Below the pieces are notes generated by a model, which saw nothing but the letters and a program-made list of their open reading frames with translations, made no database searches and was not told where the DNA came from. A stretch of DNA of 64,000 nucleotides from assembly GCF_024436035.1 (NCBI RefSeq), contig NZ_JANFNG010000001.1:327689-391688 (forward strand), read 5' to 3'. The position numbers and the translations under genes are program-made. Of the stretch, positions 1-11,231 are shown one piece after another; within the stretch, counting starts at the first letter, position 1, and each line of letters starts with the position of its first letter. The stretch comes from Streptomyces humicola. GTDB lineage: Bacteria; Actinomycetota; Actinomycetes; Streptomycetales; Streptomycetaceae.

Positions 1-133
1 TTCCGCATCAGCCGGGGGCGGGTGCTCCCACCTCCGTCAGCTTCGCAGCGTCGCCTTGACGCGGGTGACGTGTCGAACGAGGGCCGGACGGGTTCGTGGA
101 CGACGGTCATGTTGTCTCCCATGACGAGGCGTG

Positions 134-613
134 TCAGGCGGGCTGTGCGCGCCGGGCGATGGCCTTCTCTGCCCACTCCCGCAGCACGTGGGGTGGTGCG
201 GCACCTGCTTGCCTGGCGATCTCGCGGCCCCGGTCGAGAATGAGCAAGGTGGGCACGGCCATGACGGTGAACCGCTGTTGCAACCGCTGGGACTTGTCCA
301 CGTCCACCTTGACCAGCTTGATCCGGCCGGCCATCTCCCGGGCGACGCGTTCGAGTGCCGGGCTGACCATCCGGCACGGGCCACACCAGGCAGCCCACAG
401 GTCCACCAGGACGGGCAGAGTGGCCCGCTCGGCGACCTCGGTGAAGTCCTGCTCGTCGGCGTCGACAATCCATGGCAGTGGGCGGTGGCAGTTGCCGCAT
501 CGGGGAGTGCCCTCCGCCGCGACCGGGATCCGATTGGTCTTGCCACAGTGGTCGCAGCGGACGGTGAGCATCCGTGCGCGCGCAGCCGCCCCAGGGTGGT
601 TGTAGCCGCTCAT
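134..613 (-). CDS. trxC: thioredoxin 2-like protein (zinc-ribbon thioredoxin)
   Basis: Cytoplasmic disulfide reductase of the thioredoxin fold, 159 residues. The redox site WCGPC is at residues 76-80. Two N-terminal Cys pairs, CDHC (20-23) and CGNC (39-42), form the zinc ribbon typical of thioredoxin 2 (TrxC). The start is set by GGGAGG five bases before the ATG; it gives about 15 residues more than most family members, and MLTV at residue 15 is the alternative. It lies 21 bases after clpB on the same strand and is probably the last gene of the chaperone operon. That placement suggests a role in thiol repair under protein-folding stress, which is inference. Family call is certain; the trxC symbol rests on the zinc ribbon. 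Confidence 0.9.
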   Translation of the reverse strand: MSGYNHPGAAARARMLTVRCDHCGKTNRIPVAAEGTPRCGNCHRPLPWIVDADEQDFTEVAERATLPVLVDLWAAWCGPCRMVSPALERVAREMAGRIKLVKVDVDKSQRLQQRFTVMAVPTLLILDRGREIARQAGAAPPHVLREWAEKAIARRAQPA

Positions 614-634
614 GATGCCTCCCGGCGAATGCGA

Positions 635-3268
<2,634 letters not shown>

Positions 3269-3298
3269 GGTGGTCCACTCCTTGCCTGTCCTGGGGGC

Positions 3299-3655
3299 CT
3301 AGGCCTGCGGGTGGGTGGCGTTCGCGCGGCGCAGCGCGGTCTCCAGTGCCTCGATCCGGTCCAGCAGGTCCAGGACCAGTCCGACGGCGGCGTAGTTGAG
3401 GCTGAGCCCGGTCCGCAGCCGTTGGACGCGGGCGATCGTGGCCGGTGCACTCGTGGAGAACCACAGGTCTCCGGAGGCGTCCCGGATCGCGTCCACCATG
3501 CTGAGCGCGACGAAACGGCGGACGAGTTCGGGGTGGAGGCCGCAGCGGCGAGCGACGGTGTCCAGGCTCAGCCGGTACGGTCGCGCCAACGGGTAGCGGA
3601 CCGCGACCGCTTCCGGGGTGCGCTGTGCGGCGGTCGGAGCGGGGCGGAGGCTCAT
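3299..3655 (-). CDS. cbpM: chaperone modulator CbpM-like MerR-fold protein
   Basis: Small protein (118 residues) with a MerR-like helix-turn-helix segment (RRCGLHPELVRRFVAL) followed by a predicted helix around DLLDRIEALETAL. This matches CbpM/HspR-type proteins. CbpM binds the J domain of CbpA-type DnaJ proteins and tunes their co-chaperone activity; HspR is the related repressor of actinobacterial dnaK operons. CbpM is preferred because the neighbouring DnaJ lacks the zinc finger, as CbpA does, and no CTTGAGT/ACTCAAG HAIR operator was seen upstream of dnaK. The start is the ATG just after the dnaJ stop, with GGAGG seven bases upstream inside the end of dnaJ. A repressor role is not excluded. 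Confidence 0.75.
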   Translation of the reverse strand: MSLRPAPTAAQRTPEAVAVRYPLARPYRLSLDTVARRCGLHPELVRRFVALSMVDAIRDASGDLWFSTSAPATIARVQRLRTGLSLNYAAVGLVLDLLDRIEALETALRRANATHPQA

Positions 3656-3656
3656 C

Positions 3657-4622
3657 TCAGTGCCTCCTCGGGTCGTAGGTCGAGACATTGGCCAGCTCCT
3701 GCAGCAGCTCCTGCTCCTTTGGCGTCGGAGAGGGCGGGACCATCACGCGGATGTGTGCGTACAGGTCTCCGGGCGTGCCCTTCGAGCGGGGCATGCCCTC
3801 CCCGCGCAGTCGCAGCCGGCGGCCGGTGGACGATCCGGGAGGGACCGTGACCTTGGCCGTGCCGTTCGGGGTCGTCAGGGGCACGGTCGCGCCCAGCGCC
3901 GCCTCCCACGGGGTGACCGGCAGGTCGACGTGGATGTCGCGTCCGGACACCCGGTACCGGGGGTGGGGAAGAATCCGGACCTTCAGGTACAGGTCACCGG
4001 GGGGACCGTTCCCCAAGCCCCTGCCGCCTTGCCCGGCGAGCCGGATCCGCTGGCCGTCGACCACGCCGGGCGGAATGTTCACCTCGTAGCTGCGGGGGTG
4101 CTCCGGGCCTCCGAGGGTCACCCGTCGCTTACCGCCGCGGTACGCCTCCTCCACGGTGAGCTTGAGTTCGGCCTCCTGGTCGGCTCCCGGCATCGTGCCG
4201 CCCGCGCCGCGTCCGCCGAAGATGCCACCGAACAGATCCTCGATGTCGATCCCGGAACCTTCGAAGCCTCCGCCACCGGCCCAGACCCGCGACCTCCCCG
4301 GACCCGCCGCGCCGGAGGTGGACCAGCGGAACCGCCCGCCCGGCCCGCCACCGAATCCCGCACCCGCACCCGCAGCCGCCCGCTCGTCGACGTCCTCGGG
4401 GATCTGCCGGAAGTCCGGGCCGAAGCGGTCATAGCGTGCGCGCGTCTTCGGGTCGGACAGTACCTGGTACGCCTCGTTGATCTCTTTGAACCGTTCTTCG
4501 GAGGCCGGATCACGATTGATGTCCGGGTGGTGTTGGCGGGCGAGCTTGCGGAACGCCTGCTGGATCTCCTCCGCGCTCGCGCTGCGCGGGACGCCCAGGA
4601 CCTCGTAGTAGTCGCGCGCCAT
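3657..4622 (-). CDS. cbpA: DnaJ-class co-chaperone without zinc finger (CbpA type)
   Basis: Hsp40 co-chaperone that delivers clients to DnaK and stimulates its ATPase. J domain at residues 4-70 with the HPD motif at 32-34, then a long Gly/Phe-rich linker (about 80-150), then the two beta-sandwich client-binding domains. The four CxxCxGxG zinc-finger repeats of classical DnaJ are absent, so this is a class B/CbpA-type protein of 321 residues. It lies 4 bases after grpE and is followed at once by the CbpM-like gene, the usual partner of CbpA. Labelled dnaJ in many actinobacterial annotations. Confidence 0.92.
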   Translation of the reverse strand: MARDYYEVLGVPRSASAEEIQQAFRKLARQHHPDINRDPASEERFKEINEAYQVLSDPKTRARYDRFGPDFRQIPEDVDERAAAGAGAGFGGGPGGRFRWSTSGAAGPGRSRVWAGGGGFEGSGIDIEDLFGGIFGGRGAGGTMPGADQEAELKLTVEEAYRGGKRRVTLGGPEHPRSYEVNIPPGVVDGQRIRLAGQGGRGLGNGPPGDLYLKVRILPHPRYRVSGRDIHVDLPVTPWEAALGATVPLTTPNGTAKVTVPPGSSTGRRLRLRGEGMPRSKGTPGDLYAHIRVMVPPSPTPKEQELLQELANVSTYDPRRH

Positions 4623-4626
4623 GGCC

Positions 4627-5148
4627 TCACTCCTGCTTGCGGCTCACGACGACGGCAGCCGGCCGGAGCTGCCGACCGGGCTCGCCGTAGCCGGCCCGAA
4701 GCACACGGATCACGGTGCCCGGCGCGGTGTCCGGCTCGTCGACGACACTGACCACTTCATGCCGGTTGGGGTCGAACGGCACATCCGTCTCGTCGTCGCG
4801 CGGATACCCGAGATCCCGGAAGATCTGGACGGCCTGGTCGCGTACTGCCTTGACTCCCTCCACGACCGAGCCGGGTTCGGCCTGGGCGTGGGAGAGGGCC
4901 AGTTCGAGGTTGTCGACGACGGGGAGCCAGGCGGCGGCGACCCGGCTGCGTTCGGCTTCCCGCTCATGCTGCAACTCGCGGGCATGGCGCTTGCGCTGGT
5001 TGTCCAACTCCGCCATGGCGCGGCGCCAGCGGTCCTCCAGCTCCTCCAACTCCTTGACTGTGGGGGAGGGAGCCGAGCCGTCGCCCCGACCGGTCGCCTC
5101 GTCGTCCGCCTGTTCGTCCTGCGGGCGCTGATCCTCATGCTCGGACAT
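4627..5148 (-). CDS. grpE: nucleotide exchange factor GrpE
   Basis: Nucleotide exchange factor that releases ADP from DnaK. It has 173 residues: an acidic disordered N-terminus (rich in E, D, Q), a long helical coiled coil ([20 protein letters not shown]) and a C-terminal beta domain ending near the conserved RPA/VVVS segment. Placed 9 bases after dnaK and 4 bases before dnaJ, so translation is almost certainly coupled. The helix carries the family residues W, A, D-N and R. Slightly shorter than housekeeping actinobacterial GrpE proteins (about 200-220 residues), in line with an accessory copy. Confidence 0.95.
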   Translation of the reverse strand: MSEHEDQRPQDEQADDEATGRGDGSAPSPTVKELEELEDRWRRAMAELDNQRKRHARELQHEREAERSRVAAAWLPVVDNLELALSHAQAEPGSVVEGVKAVRDQAVQIFRDLGYPRDDETDVPFDPNRHEVVSVVDEPDTAPGTVIRVLRAGYGEPGRQLRPAAVVVSRKQE

Positions 5149-5157
5149 GGCGCTGCC

Positions 5158-7071
5158 TCATCCCCGGTCGAACTCGGCGTCGACGACGTCCTCGTCGGAC
5201 CCTCCGCCTGTGCCCGGTCCGCCCTCGTCGGCCGGAGTACCGCCGGTCGGCGGGACGCCTCCCGTGGGCGGGGTCCCGGGCTGGCGGGCGACGAGGCCGT
5301 GGTAGAGCTGCTGCAGCTCGGAGGTGAGGCTGCGTACTCGGTCCAGCGGCGCCTCTTCCTTGACCGCCTGGCGGGCCTCGGCGACCAGCATCTCGGTGCG
5401 CGCCTTTTCGTGTTGCGGAACTGCGTCGCCGAGTTCGCCGACGCGTCGTTCGACCTGGTAGGCGATGGCGTCGAGTTCGTTGAGGGCGTCTACGGCCTGG
5501 CGCAGGGACTGGTCCTCGGCGCGGTTGCGTTCGGCCTCGGCGACCATCCGGTCCACCTCGCTGCGGTCGAGGTTGGAGCTCTCGCTGATGGTGATCCCCT
5601 GCTCCGCGCCGGTGTCCTTGTCCTTGGCGCTGACGTTGAGGATGCCGTTGGCGTCGATGTCGAAGGTCACCTCGATCTGCGGTTCACCGCGCGCCGCGGG
5701 GCGGATGTTCTCCAGCCGGAAGCGGCCCAGGACCCGGTTGTCCGCCGCGCGTTCGCGCTCGCCTTGCAGCACCACGACGTCGACTGCGGGCTGGTTGTCC
5801 TCGGCGGTGGAGAAGGTCTCGGAGCGCCGGACCGGGATGGTGGTGTTCCGCTCGATGATCTTCGTCATGACGCCGCCGCGCGTCTCCACACCGAGGGACA
5901 GTGGGGTGACATCGAGCAGCAGGACGTCCTTGACCTCGCCCTTGAGTACCCCGGCCTGGACGGCTGCGCCGATCGCCACCACCTCGTCCGGGTTGACGCT
6001 CATGTTGGGGTCCTTGCCGCCGGTGAGCCGGCGCACCAGGGCCTGGACGGCAGGGATCCGGGTCGAGCCGCCGACGAGGATGACCTCGTCGATGTCGTTC
6101 TCGGTCACCTTGGCGTCGCTCATCGCCTGGCGCACCGGGTCCAGGCAGCGCTCCACCAGGTCGGCGGTGATCTGCTCGAAGGTGGAGCGCCGGACCGTTT
6201 CGGTGAGGTGCTTCGGGCCGGAGGCGTCGGCCGTGATGAACGGCAGATTGACCTGTGTCTGGGTGACCGAACTGAGCTCGGTTTTGGCCTTCTCGGCCGC
6301 TTCGAAGAGCCGTTGCAGGGCCTGTGGATCGCTGCGCAGGTCGATCCCGTTCTGCTGCTGGAAGTTATCCGCGAGGTGATCCACCAGCCGCCGGTCGAAG
6401 TCGTCGCCTCCCAGGTGGCTGTCGCCGGCCGTCGACCGGACCTCCACCACGCCGTCGCCGACGTCCAGCAGGCTGACGTCGAAGGTGCCGCCGCCGAGGT
6501 CGAAGACGAGCACCGTCTCGTGGCCCTTCTTGTCCAGCCCGTAGGCCAGGGCGGCCGCGGTCGGCTCGTTGATGATGCGCAGCACGTCCAGTCCGGCGAT
6601 CTTCCCGGCGTCCTTGGTGGCCGTGCGCTGGGCATCGTTGAAGTATGCGGGCACGGTGATGACCGCCTCCGTCACCCGCTCACCCAACGTCTTGCCCGCG
6701 TCATCGGCAAGTTTCCGCAGCACCAGGGCGCTGATCTCCTCTGGCGCGTACTGCTTGCCGCGCACCTCGAAGCGGGCCACCCCGCCCGGCCCTTCCACGA
6801 CGTCGAAGCCCACCGCCTTGGCTTCGTCCGAGATCTCATCGAAGCGCCGGCCGATGAAACGCTTCGCCGAGTAGATCGTCCCCTTGGGATTCAAGATCGC
6901 CTGGCGCCGGGCCAGCTGACCCACCAAGCGCTCCCCGGTGTCGGTGAACCCGACCACGGAGGGCGTGGTGCGCGAGCCCTCGGAATTGGGGATGACGGAC
7001 GCCTCACCACCCTCCCACGCGGCGATCACGGAGTTGGTGGTACCCAGATCGATCCCGACTGCCTTGGCCAT
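5158..7071 (-). CDS. dnaK: Hsp70 chaperone DnaK
   Basis: Hsp70 foldase, 637 residues. The N-terminal ATPase domain begins [14 protein letters not shown] and holds the phosphate-binding loop [10 protein letters not shown]; the linker [16 protein letters not shown] leads into the substrate-binding domain; the tail is rich in Gly/Pro/Thr. The start at 7071 was chosen over an ATG 25 codons upstream because of the conserved first residues and GAGGAG eight bases before it. The C-terminal tail ends DAEFDRG rather than the longer EVVDEE-type tail of many housekeeping DnaKs. It heads the operon dnaK-grpE-dnaJ-cbpM-clpB-trx. A conserved element about 80-130 bases upstream is shared with hsp20. Confidence 0.97.
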   Translation of the reverse strand: MAKAVGIDLGTTNSVIAAWEGGEASVIPNSEGSRTTPSVVGFTDTGERLVGQLARRQAILNPKGTIYSAKRFIGRRFDEISDEAKAVGFDVVEGPGGVARFEVRGKQYAPEEISALVLRKLADDAGKTLGERVTEAVITVPAYFNDAQRTATKDAGKIAGLDVLRIINEPTAAALAYGLDKKGHETVLVFDLGGGTFDVSLLDVGDGVVEVRSTAGDSHLGGDDFDRRLVDHLADNFQQQNGIDLRSDPQALQRLFEAAEKAKTELSSVTQTQVNLPFITADASGPKHLTETVRRSTFEQITADLVERCLDPVRQAMSDAKVTENDIDEVILVGGSTRIPAVQALVRRLTGGKDPNMSVNPDEVVAIGAAVQAGVLKGEVKDVLLLDVTPLSLGVETRGGVMTKIIERNTTIPVRRSETFSTAEDNQPAVDVVVLQGERERAADNRVLGRFRLENIRPAARGEPQIEVTFDIDANGILNVSAKDKDTGAEQGITISESSNLDRSEVDRMVAEAERNRAEDQSLRQAVDALNELDAIAYQVERRVGELGDAVPQHEKARTEMLVAEARQAVKEEAPLDRVRSLTSELQQLYHGLVARQPGTPPTGGVPPTGGTPADEGGPGTGGGSDEDVVDAEFDRG

Positions 7072-7150
7072 CTGGCACTCCTCGATGGGTTGCTCCCCCT
7101 TCATGGACGGTGCGAGCGATCCGGGCTCACGGGTATCTCGCCGCACCTTG

Positions 7151-7200
7151 TGTCAGCGTGCGCGGGCGGGTGCCTGGTGACATGGACCCGAGGGGACCAA
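7151..7200 (-). promoter_or_regulatory. conserved upstream element of the dnaK operon (copy 1)
   Basis: Read on the plus strand, this stretch matches 9134-9187 upstream of hsp20. The shared blocks are TGTCAGC, one variable base, TGCGCG, then CGGGT, a 9-base variable part, CATGG, CC, GAGG and GAC followed by AA. Both copies lie about 80-175 bases before a minus-strand heat-shock gene. On that strand the conserved ends are GGYCCATG and GCTGACAC, about 23-24 bases apart. This looks like a shared promoter or operator; the regulator is unknown. No HAIR or CIRCE motif was found. Confidence 0.5.
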
Positions 7201-7317
7201 TTACGCGCCCGGTACCGACCCAGGAGGTCGACATGCGGCTCTGACCTGCGCCTTTCCGCCGTGCGCCGCTGGTCTGCGGTAGCGGCGCATTGGGTCCTGG
7301 GGGCCGGGGCCTGGCGT

Positions 7318-8016
7318 TCAATCGCCCTGAGCGCCGCGAATACCGAGTTCGTCGATGTGTGTGAGCAGATCCGCCGGATCGGCGTACACGCGGAACGCCT
7401 GGGCCCGCTCCAGCTCCTCTTGCCCGTAGCCTCCGGACAGCAGCCCCACGCCGAGGGCATCGGCTCGCCGGGCGGCAAGCAGGTCCCATACGCTGTCCCC
7501 AACCACGACGCAGTCACGAGGCGGGATGTCGAGCCGCGCCGCCCCGGCCAGGAACAGGTCGGGGTCGGGCTTGGCACGGGTGACCTCCTCCCGTGTGACC
7601 GTCGGGTGGTCGGGCGGCACCCCGAGCTTGGCAAGCATGGGCGTGGCGTCGTCGCGACGGGCACTGGTGGCGATCGTCCAGGGGATACCGCAGTTCGTCA
7701 GATGCCGTAGGAGCTCTGGCGCTCCGGGAAGCGGGCGAATGGTGTCGATCCAGTCGGCGAAGCGGCGGTGGTGGGCGTTCTGCAGGTGCTCGGTCTCCTC
7801 GGGCGTGAGCCGCTGGCCTGTCTCGCGCAGCATGGCCTGTACGAGCAGGCCGCCACTCATGCCGATCTTCCGGTGAATCCGCCAGATCGAGAGCCCGATG
7901 CCGATCTCGCTCAACGCCTGCTGCCACGAGATGACGTGCGCGTACACGCTGTCCACGAGCGTCCCGTCGAGGTCGAGCAGGAACGCCGCGGGCCGGTCGT
8001 GCATACGGTCGCTCAT
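7318..8016 (-). CDS. HAD-superfamily phosphatase (phosphoglycolate phosphatase-like)
   Basis: Predicted cytoplasmic haloacid-dehalogenase phosphatase, 232 residues. Motif I is DLDGTLVDS (residues 15-23), with both catalytic Asp residues; motif II Thr/Ser is in TIATSARRD; motif III Lys is near TRAKPDP; motif IV is VVGDSVWDLLAARRA. A helical cap sits between motifs I and II, as in PGP/beta-phosphoglucomutase types. The substrate cannot be told from sequence; sugar or glycolate phosphates are typical. It lies between the dnaK promoter region and the zinc-ribbon gene, on the same strand, with no overlap to either. The ribosome site is weak. Confidence 0.88.
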   Translation of the reverse strand: MSDRMHDRPAAFLLDLDGTLVDSVYAHVISWQQALSEIGIGLSIWRIHRKIGMSGGLLVQAMLRETGQRLTPEETEHLQNAHHRRFADWIDTIRPLPGAPELLRHLTNCGIPWTIATSARRDDATPMLAKLGVPPDHPTVTREEVTRAKPDPDLFLAGAARLDIPPRDCVVVGDSVWDLLAARRADALGVGLLSGGYGQEELERAQAFRVYADPADLLTHIDELGIRGAQGD

Positions 8017-8110
8017 CTCTGCACCTGCCGGCGGAGGTCTTACCGGGCGCGCCGCGACGAGGAGAAGCAGTGCCGGCGGCCAGGGGATGGAAGGACCGGA
8101 CGGGCGGCGT

Positions 8111-8500
8111 TCACGTCACAGCGGACGTGGGATCGGCCGGTGGTTCGGGCTGTTGGGGCTGTGCATGATCGGCGGCGCCGAGGAGAGGGGCGTCATGCCG
8201 GTCGGGCCGGTGGCCGGCTTCGTCGGTAATCTTCTGCCGGGGTGTGTCTGCCGGGCCGGGCGGCGCGGGGATGGGTCTGCGGGCGACGAGACGCCCGACC
8301 CAGCGGCGGCCGCACTGCGGGCAGGGCGGGGCGCCCTCGGGCACGTACGGTGAGGCCACAGCGACGCCGTCCCGGGAGAAGTACTCCCATTCATGGCCCT
8401 CGCCGTCCCGGTAGTGGAGGACGTCGTAGTCGATACTCCAGCGGTTCCAGCAATGCCCGCATGTGAATTCCACGCGTTCCACGGCCAGCTCGGTGATCAT
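8111..8500 (-). CDS. small zinc-ribbon protein of unknown function
   Basis: 129 residues with two Cys pairs, CGHC (residues 14-17) and CPQC near residue 60, suggesting one structural zinc ribbon. Between them is a Trp/Tyr-rich segment (WNRWSIDYDVLHY). The last 50 residues are Pro/Asp/His-rich and look disordered. Ribosome site GGAGG eight bases before the ATG supports the start. Small proteins of this look are often found beside stress genes in actinomycetes, but I do not recognise a named family. Its position between the HAD gene and hsp20, on the same strand, suggests stress-related expression only. Confidence 0.7.
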   Translation of the reverse strand: MITELAVERVEFTCGHCWNRWSIDYDVLHYRDGEGHEWEYFSRDGVAVASPYVPEGAPPCPQCGRRWVGRLVARRPIPAPPGPADTPRQKITDEAGHRPDRHDAPLLGAADHAQPQQPEPPADPTSAVT

Positions 8501-8592
8501 CGCCTGAGCCTCCCCGGTCGGTGAGCTGCGGTCTCGTCCGTCGCGTTGCCGGAGGCAGAAGCACGGCGGGTCACGCGCCTCGCCAGCCGTGT

Positions 8593-9012
8593 TCAGCTGG
8601 TGAGCCGCTTGGCTTCGCCCGTGTGGCCGATTTCGATCTTGCGCGGTTTCGCCTGCTCGGCAACGGGGATCCGCAAGGTGAGAACGCCTGCGTCGTAGCC
8701 GGCCTCGATTTTGTCGACATCGAGGGTGTCGCCCAGGAACACCTGTCGGCTGAATACGCCGGAAGGGCGCTCGGCCACAATCATCTCGCGGTCCTTGACG
8801 GGGGCGGGACGCTCGGCCCGCACGGTGAGGACGTTCTGTTCGACGTGCAGATCGATGGAGTCGGCGTTGGTTCCGGGAAGGTCGAATTGGATCACGAAGG
8901 CGCCATCGGTCTCATAGGCGTCCATCGGCATCGCAGCTGGCCGTGTGGCCGTGCCCAGAACTTGTTGCGTGAGCCGGTCCAGCTCGCGGAAAGGGTCGGT
9001 ACGCATCAGCAT
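8593..9012 (-). CDS. Hsp20/alpha-crystallin small heat-shock protein
   Basis: ATP-independent holdase that keeps unfolding proteins soluble until DnaK/ClpB act. It has 139 residues with a short N-terminus (FRELDRL), an alpha-crystallin domain (about 30-125) containing the FDLPG start and the family G-L motif GVLTLRIPV, and a short C-terminal tail (KPRKIEI) holding an I-x-I motif. AAGGAG lies 12 bases before the ATG; an ATG two codons later would give better spacing to nothing obvious, so the first was kept. It shares an upstream element with dnaK, and diverges from the PucR-type gene. Confidence 0.93.
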   Translation of the reverse strand: MLMRTDPFRELDRLTQQVLGTATRPAAMPMDAYETDGAFVIQFDLPGTNADSIDLHVEQNVLTVRAERPAPVKDREMIVAERPSGVFSRQVFLGDTLDVDKIEAGYDAGVLTLRIPVAEQAKPRKIEIGHTGEAKRLTS

Positions 9013-9133
9013 CGTCGGTCACATCTCCTTGTTCGGGCTGTTCAGACCGTGACAGGAGGTCCCGTGCTTCCCTTGTCCCTTCGCGTCTGTGGAGAGCGCA
9101 GCCGACCGGGTGACGCAACAGGATCTCTTTTCT

Positions 9134-9187
9134 CGTGTCAGCCTGCGCGAGACGGGTAACCGAGGGCATGGGCCTGAGGTGACAAAA
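9134..9187. promoter_or_regulatory. conserved upstream element between hsp20 and the PucR-type gene (copy 2)
   Basis: Second copy of the element at 7151-7200: TGTCAGC, C, TGCGCG, CGGGT, CATGG, GAGG, GAC-AAA, with one extra base in the middle. It lies about 120-175 bases before hsp20 and ends about 54 bases before the divergent PucR-type gene, so it could serve either. Since the other copy is next to dnaK only on the minus side, control of hsp20 is the simpler reading. Confidence 0.5.
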
Positions 9188-9240
9188 AGGATGTTCCGGA
9201 TCACCCTCGCAGGCCGAGGCGGGCTTCGGAAGGAGACCGC

Positions 9241-10938
9241 ATGAATGCCATCGTGTTTCCGTCATTGTCGGATGCCCGGTCCCAGAAGTGCCTGGGCGGG
9301 GCGGTCAGCCTTTGTGAGCTGGCGACGATGATGTTCAGCGGGCGGGACGCGAGCCACGTCCTGGATCTTGCCACTACCTGGATCGCCTCGGTGAGTACGT
9401 CTCTGACCGCCGTCGGGTATCTGGAAGATGAAGGGCGCCTGCTGCGTGGCGGGACCGCCGTATCCGGGCATGAGGCCCGGGCCATGGACGCCGGCGTACA
9501 CACGCTGCACGGCGAAGACGCGGCGCTCGACCTGCCAGGATGCGGGTGGGCCCGCGCCTTGGCGTTGAACCACCGGGGCGCGTGCCGCGGCTACCTCGTG
9601 GTCACCTCGCCTGAGACTCCCGGGCATGACGACGTCTTCCTTGCAGCTCTCTTGGCGCGTCAGACGGCTGCCGCTCTGGATCATGTCCAGGTGTGTGAAG
9701 GAGAACGAGCGCACGCTCGGCGGCTGCGTCGGCTTGTCCATGGCATGACGGCACTGAACATCCGCTTGGGGACCGCTGTGGCTGAACTCCAGCGCCGGGT
9801 GGCGATACATGAGGCGCTGAACCGGGCCTCGTGCTCGGGCGGCGGCGAAGAGGACATCGTGCGCGTGCTGCACAAGCTGACGGGATTCCCCGTCCGGAGC
9901 GAGGACCGCTTCGGCAATCCGCGGGCCTGGGCTGGGCCCGACAGCTCGGTGCAGCCGGCTGGCGTGGCTCCTGCGCGCAGGGCGGACGTGCTGCGCCGCG
10001 CCGAGCGCGAGCGCGGGCCAGTGCGCGACCGTGACCTGTTGTTCCGCGTGGTGCGTCCGCACGGTGAGGTGCTGGGCGTACTGGTACTGGCCGATCCGGA
10101 CCACCGGGTCAGCGAGACCGAAATGTTCGCCTTGGACCAGGCCGGAACAGCGCTCGCCGTCGAACTCTCCCATCAGCGCAACCTCGCAGACGCGGAGTTG
10201 CGCCTGCGCTGCGACCTGGTCGAGGACCTGGTGACCGGGACGGATGAGAGAAGCGCCCTTGCGCGGTGTGAAGCGGTGGGCCACAACCTCCACGGGCCCC
10301 ACCGTGTGGTGATCGTCAAGTGGAGCGGGCCCTGGGGCGACGGGAAGGTCACCGACGCCGTCGGGCGGGCCGCAACGGCAGGCCGACTCGACTTTCTGCT
10401 GGGCCGCCGTTCAGGAGCGGCAGTGCTCGTTGTACGCGGCCCCGCTGTCGATGATGCGTTTTACGAGCAGGTGTCGAAGGAACTTGGCTCCCCGGACTGC
10501 GCGATCGGTGTAGGAGGCCCGTGCGATGCCACTGGCGACGTCCCGCACTCCTACCAGGAGGCTTTGCGCGCCCTGGAGATCCGGCAGAATTCCGTAAGAC
10601 CCTACGGTCTGACCGCCTTCGATCGGCTCGGAATCTACCGGGTGCTGCGCACAGGTGATCACGATGCGCACACCGAGCAGTTCGTGCGCGAATGGCTTGG
10701 CTCTCTGATCGACTATGACCGGGCGCACCATGGCGAACTCGTGGCGACGCTCACCGCCTACCTGGAGAACGACAACTACGACTCCACGGCAGCCACACTC
10801 ACGATTCACCGCAGCACACTCCGTTACCGGCTTCGCCGTATCCGCGAGATATCGGGCCTGGATCTCACGGATGTCGATGCCAGACTCAACCTGCACGTGG
10901 CGACCCGCATCTGGAACGTGACCACCGGAACGCATTGA
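9241..10938 (+). CDS. PucR/CdaR-type transcriptional regulator with GAF-like sensor region
   Basis: Predicted DNA-binding regulator of 565 residues. The N-terminal 300 residues resemble GAF-type sensing domains (two segments rich in hydrophobic strands, one ending FRVVRPHGEVLGVLVLAD). The middle resembles the GGDEF-like CdaR region. The C-terminus carries the PucR helix-turn-helix signature: TLTAYLENDNYDSTAATL, IHRSTLRYRLRRI and LNLHVATRIW. Ribosome site GGAAGGAGACCGC before the ATG is strong. It diverges from hsp20. PucR proteins respond to small molecules such as purines or amino acids; the signal here is unknown. A link to hydrogenase control is possible but only by distance. Confidence 0.88.
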   Translation: MNAIVFPSLSDARSQKCLGGAVSLCELATMMFSGRDASHVLDLATTWIASVSTSLTAVGYLEDEGRLLRGGTAVSGHEARAMDAGVHTLHGEDAALDLPGCGWARALALNHRGACRGYLVVTSPETPGHDDVFLAALLARQTAAALDHVQVCEGERAHARRLRRLVHGMTALNIRLGTAVAELQRRVAIHEALNRASCSGGGEEDIVRVLHKLTGFPVRSEDRFGNPRAWAGPDSSVQPAGVAPARRADVLRRAERERGPVRDRDLLFRVVRPHGEVLGVLVLADPDHRVSETEMFALDQAGTALAVELSHQRNLADAELRLRCDLVEDLVTGTDERSALARCEAVGHNLHGPHRVVIVKWSGPWGDGKVTDAVGRAATAGRLDFLLGRRSGAAVLVVRGPAVDDAFYEQVSKELGSPDCAIGVGGPCDATGDVPHSYQEALRALEIRQNSVRPYGLTAFDRLGIYRVLRTGDHDAHTEQFVREWLGSLIDYDRAHHGELVATLTAYLENDNYDSTAATLTIHRSTLRYRLRRIREISGLDLTDVDARLNLHVATRIWNVTTGTH

Positions 10939-11004
10939 CCAGCGCCTCGGCCACTCGCAAGCCGAAGGGTGTCTGCGGCTGCGATTCCGTGAACCGGCCC
11001 GCCG

Positions 11005-11142
11005 TCAGTGCGAATGGTGCGCGCCGACCTCGAAGAGCAGGAAGAGGAAAGCGGCGAACACGTGGGCCCCGACCATGTAGAGGAAGAGACGGATGGCCAG
11101 GCCTCGGCTCATCCACTTGGAAGTGAGCGCCTTGATGGGCAT
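11005..11142 (-). CDS. small single-pass membrane protein (DUF6126-like)
   Basis: 45 residues: a basic N-terminus (ALTSKWMSRGLAIRL) and one hydrophobic helix (FLYMVGAHVFAAFLFLLF), ending His-His-Ser-His. Proteins of this size and look are often found directly downstream of XRE-cupin regulators in Streptomyces, and were named DUF6126; that family name is from memory and needs a profile search. It lies 89 bases downstream of the XRE-cupin gene on the same strand, so co-transcription is likely. The function is unknown. The start is supported by AAAGGTGAGATCACC just upstream. Confidence 0.7.
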   Translation of the reverse strand: MPIKALTSKWMSRGLAIRLFLYMVGAHVFAAFLFLLFEVGAHHSH

Positions 11143-11231
11143 GGTGATCTCACCTTTCCTGCGGTCTCGGCGGGGACGAGTAGGGGGTTGCGGGGATGCG
11201 TGGGGAGTTGTTGTCTGCCGACCACTCGGCT

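Noticed and set aside
3299-3655. Calling the MerR-like gene hspR
   Set aside because: No HAIR operator was found near dnaK, and the adjacent zinc-finger-less DnaJ points to a CbpA/CbpM pair.
4621-7710. 1029-codon plus-strand open frame
   Set aside because: Antisense to grpE and dnaK; no domain is recognisable and codon bias belongs to the minus strand.
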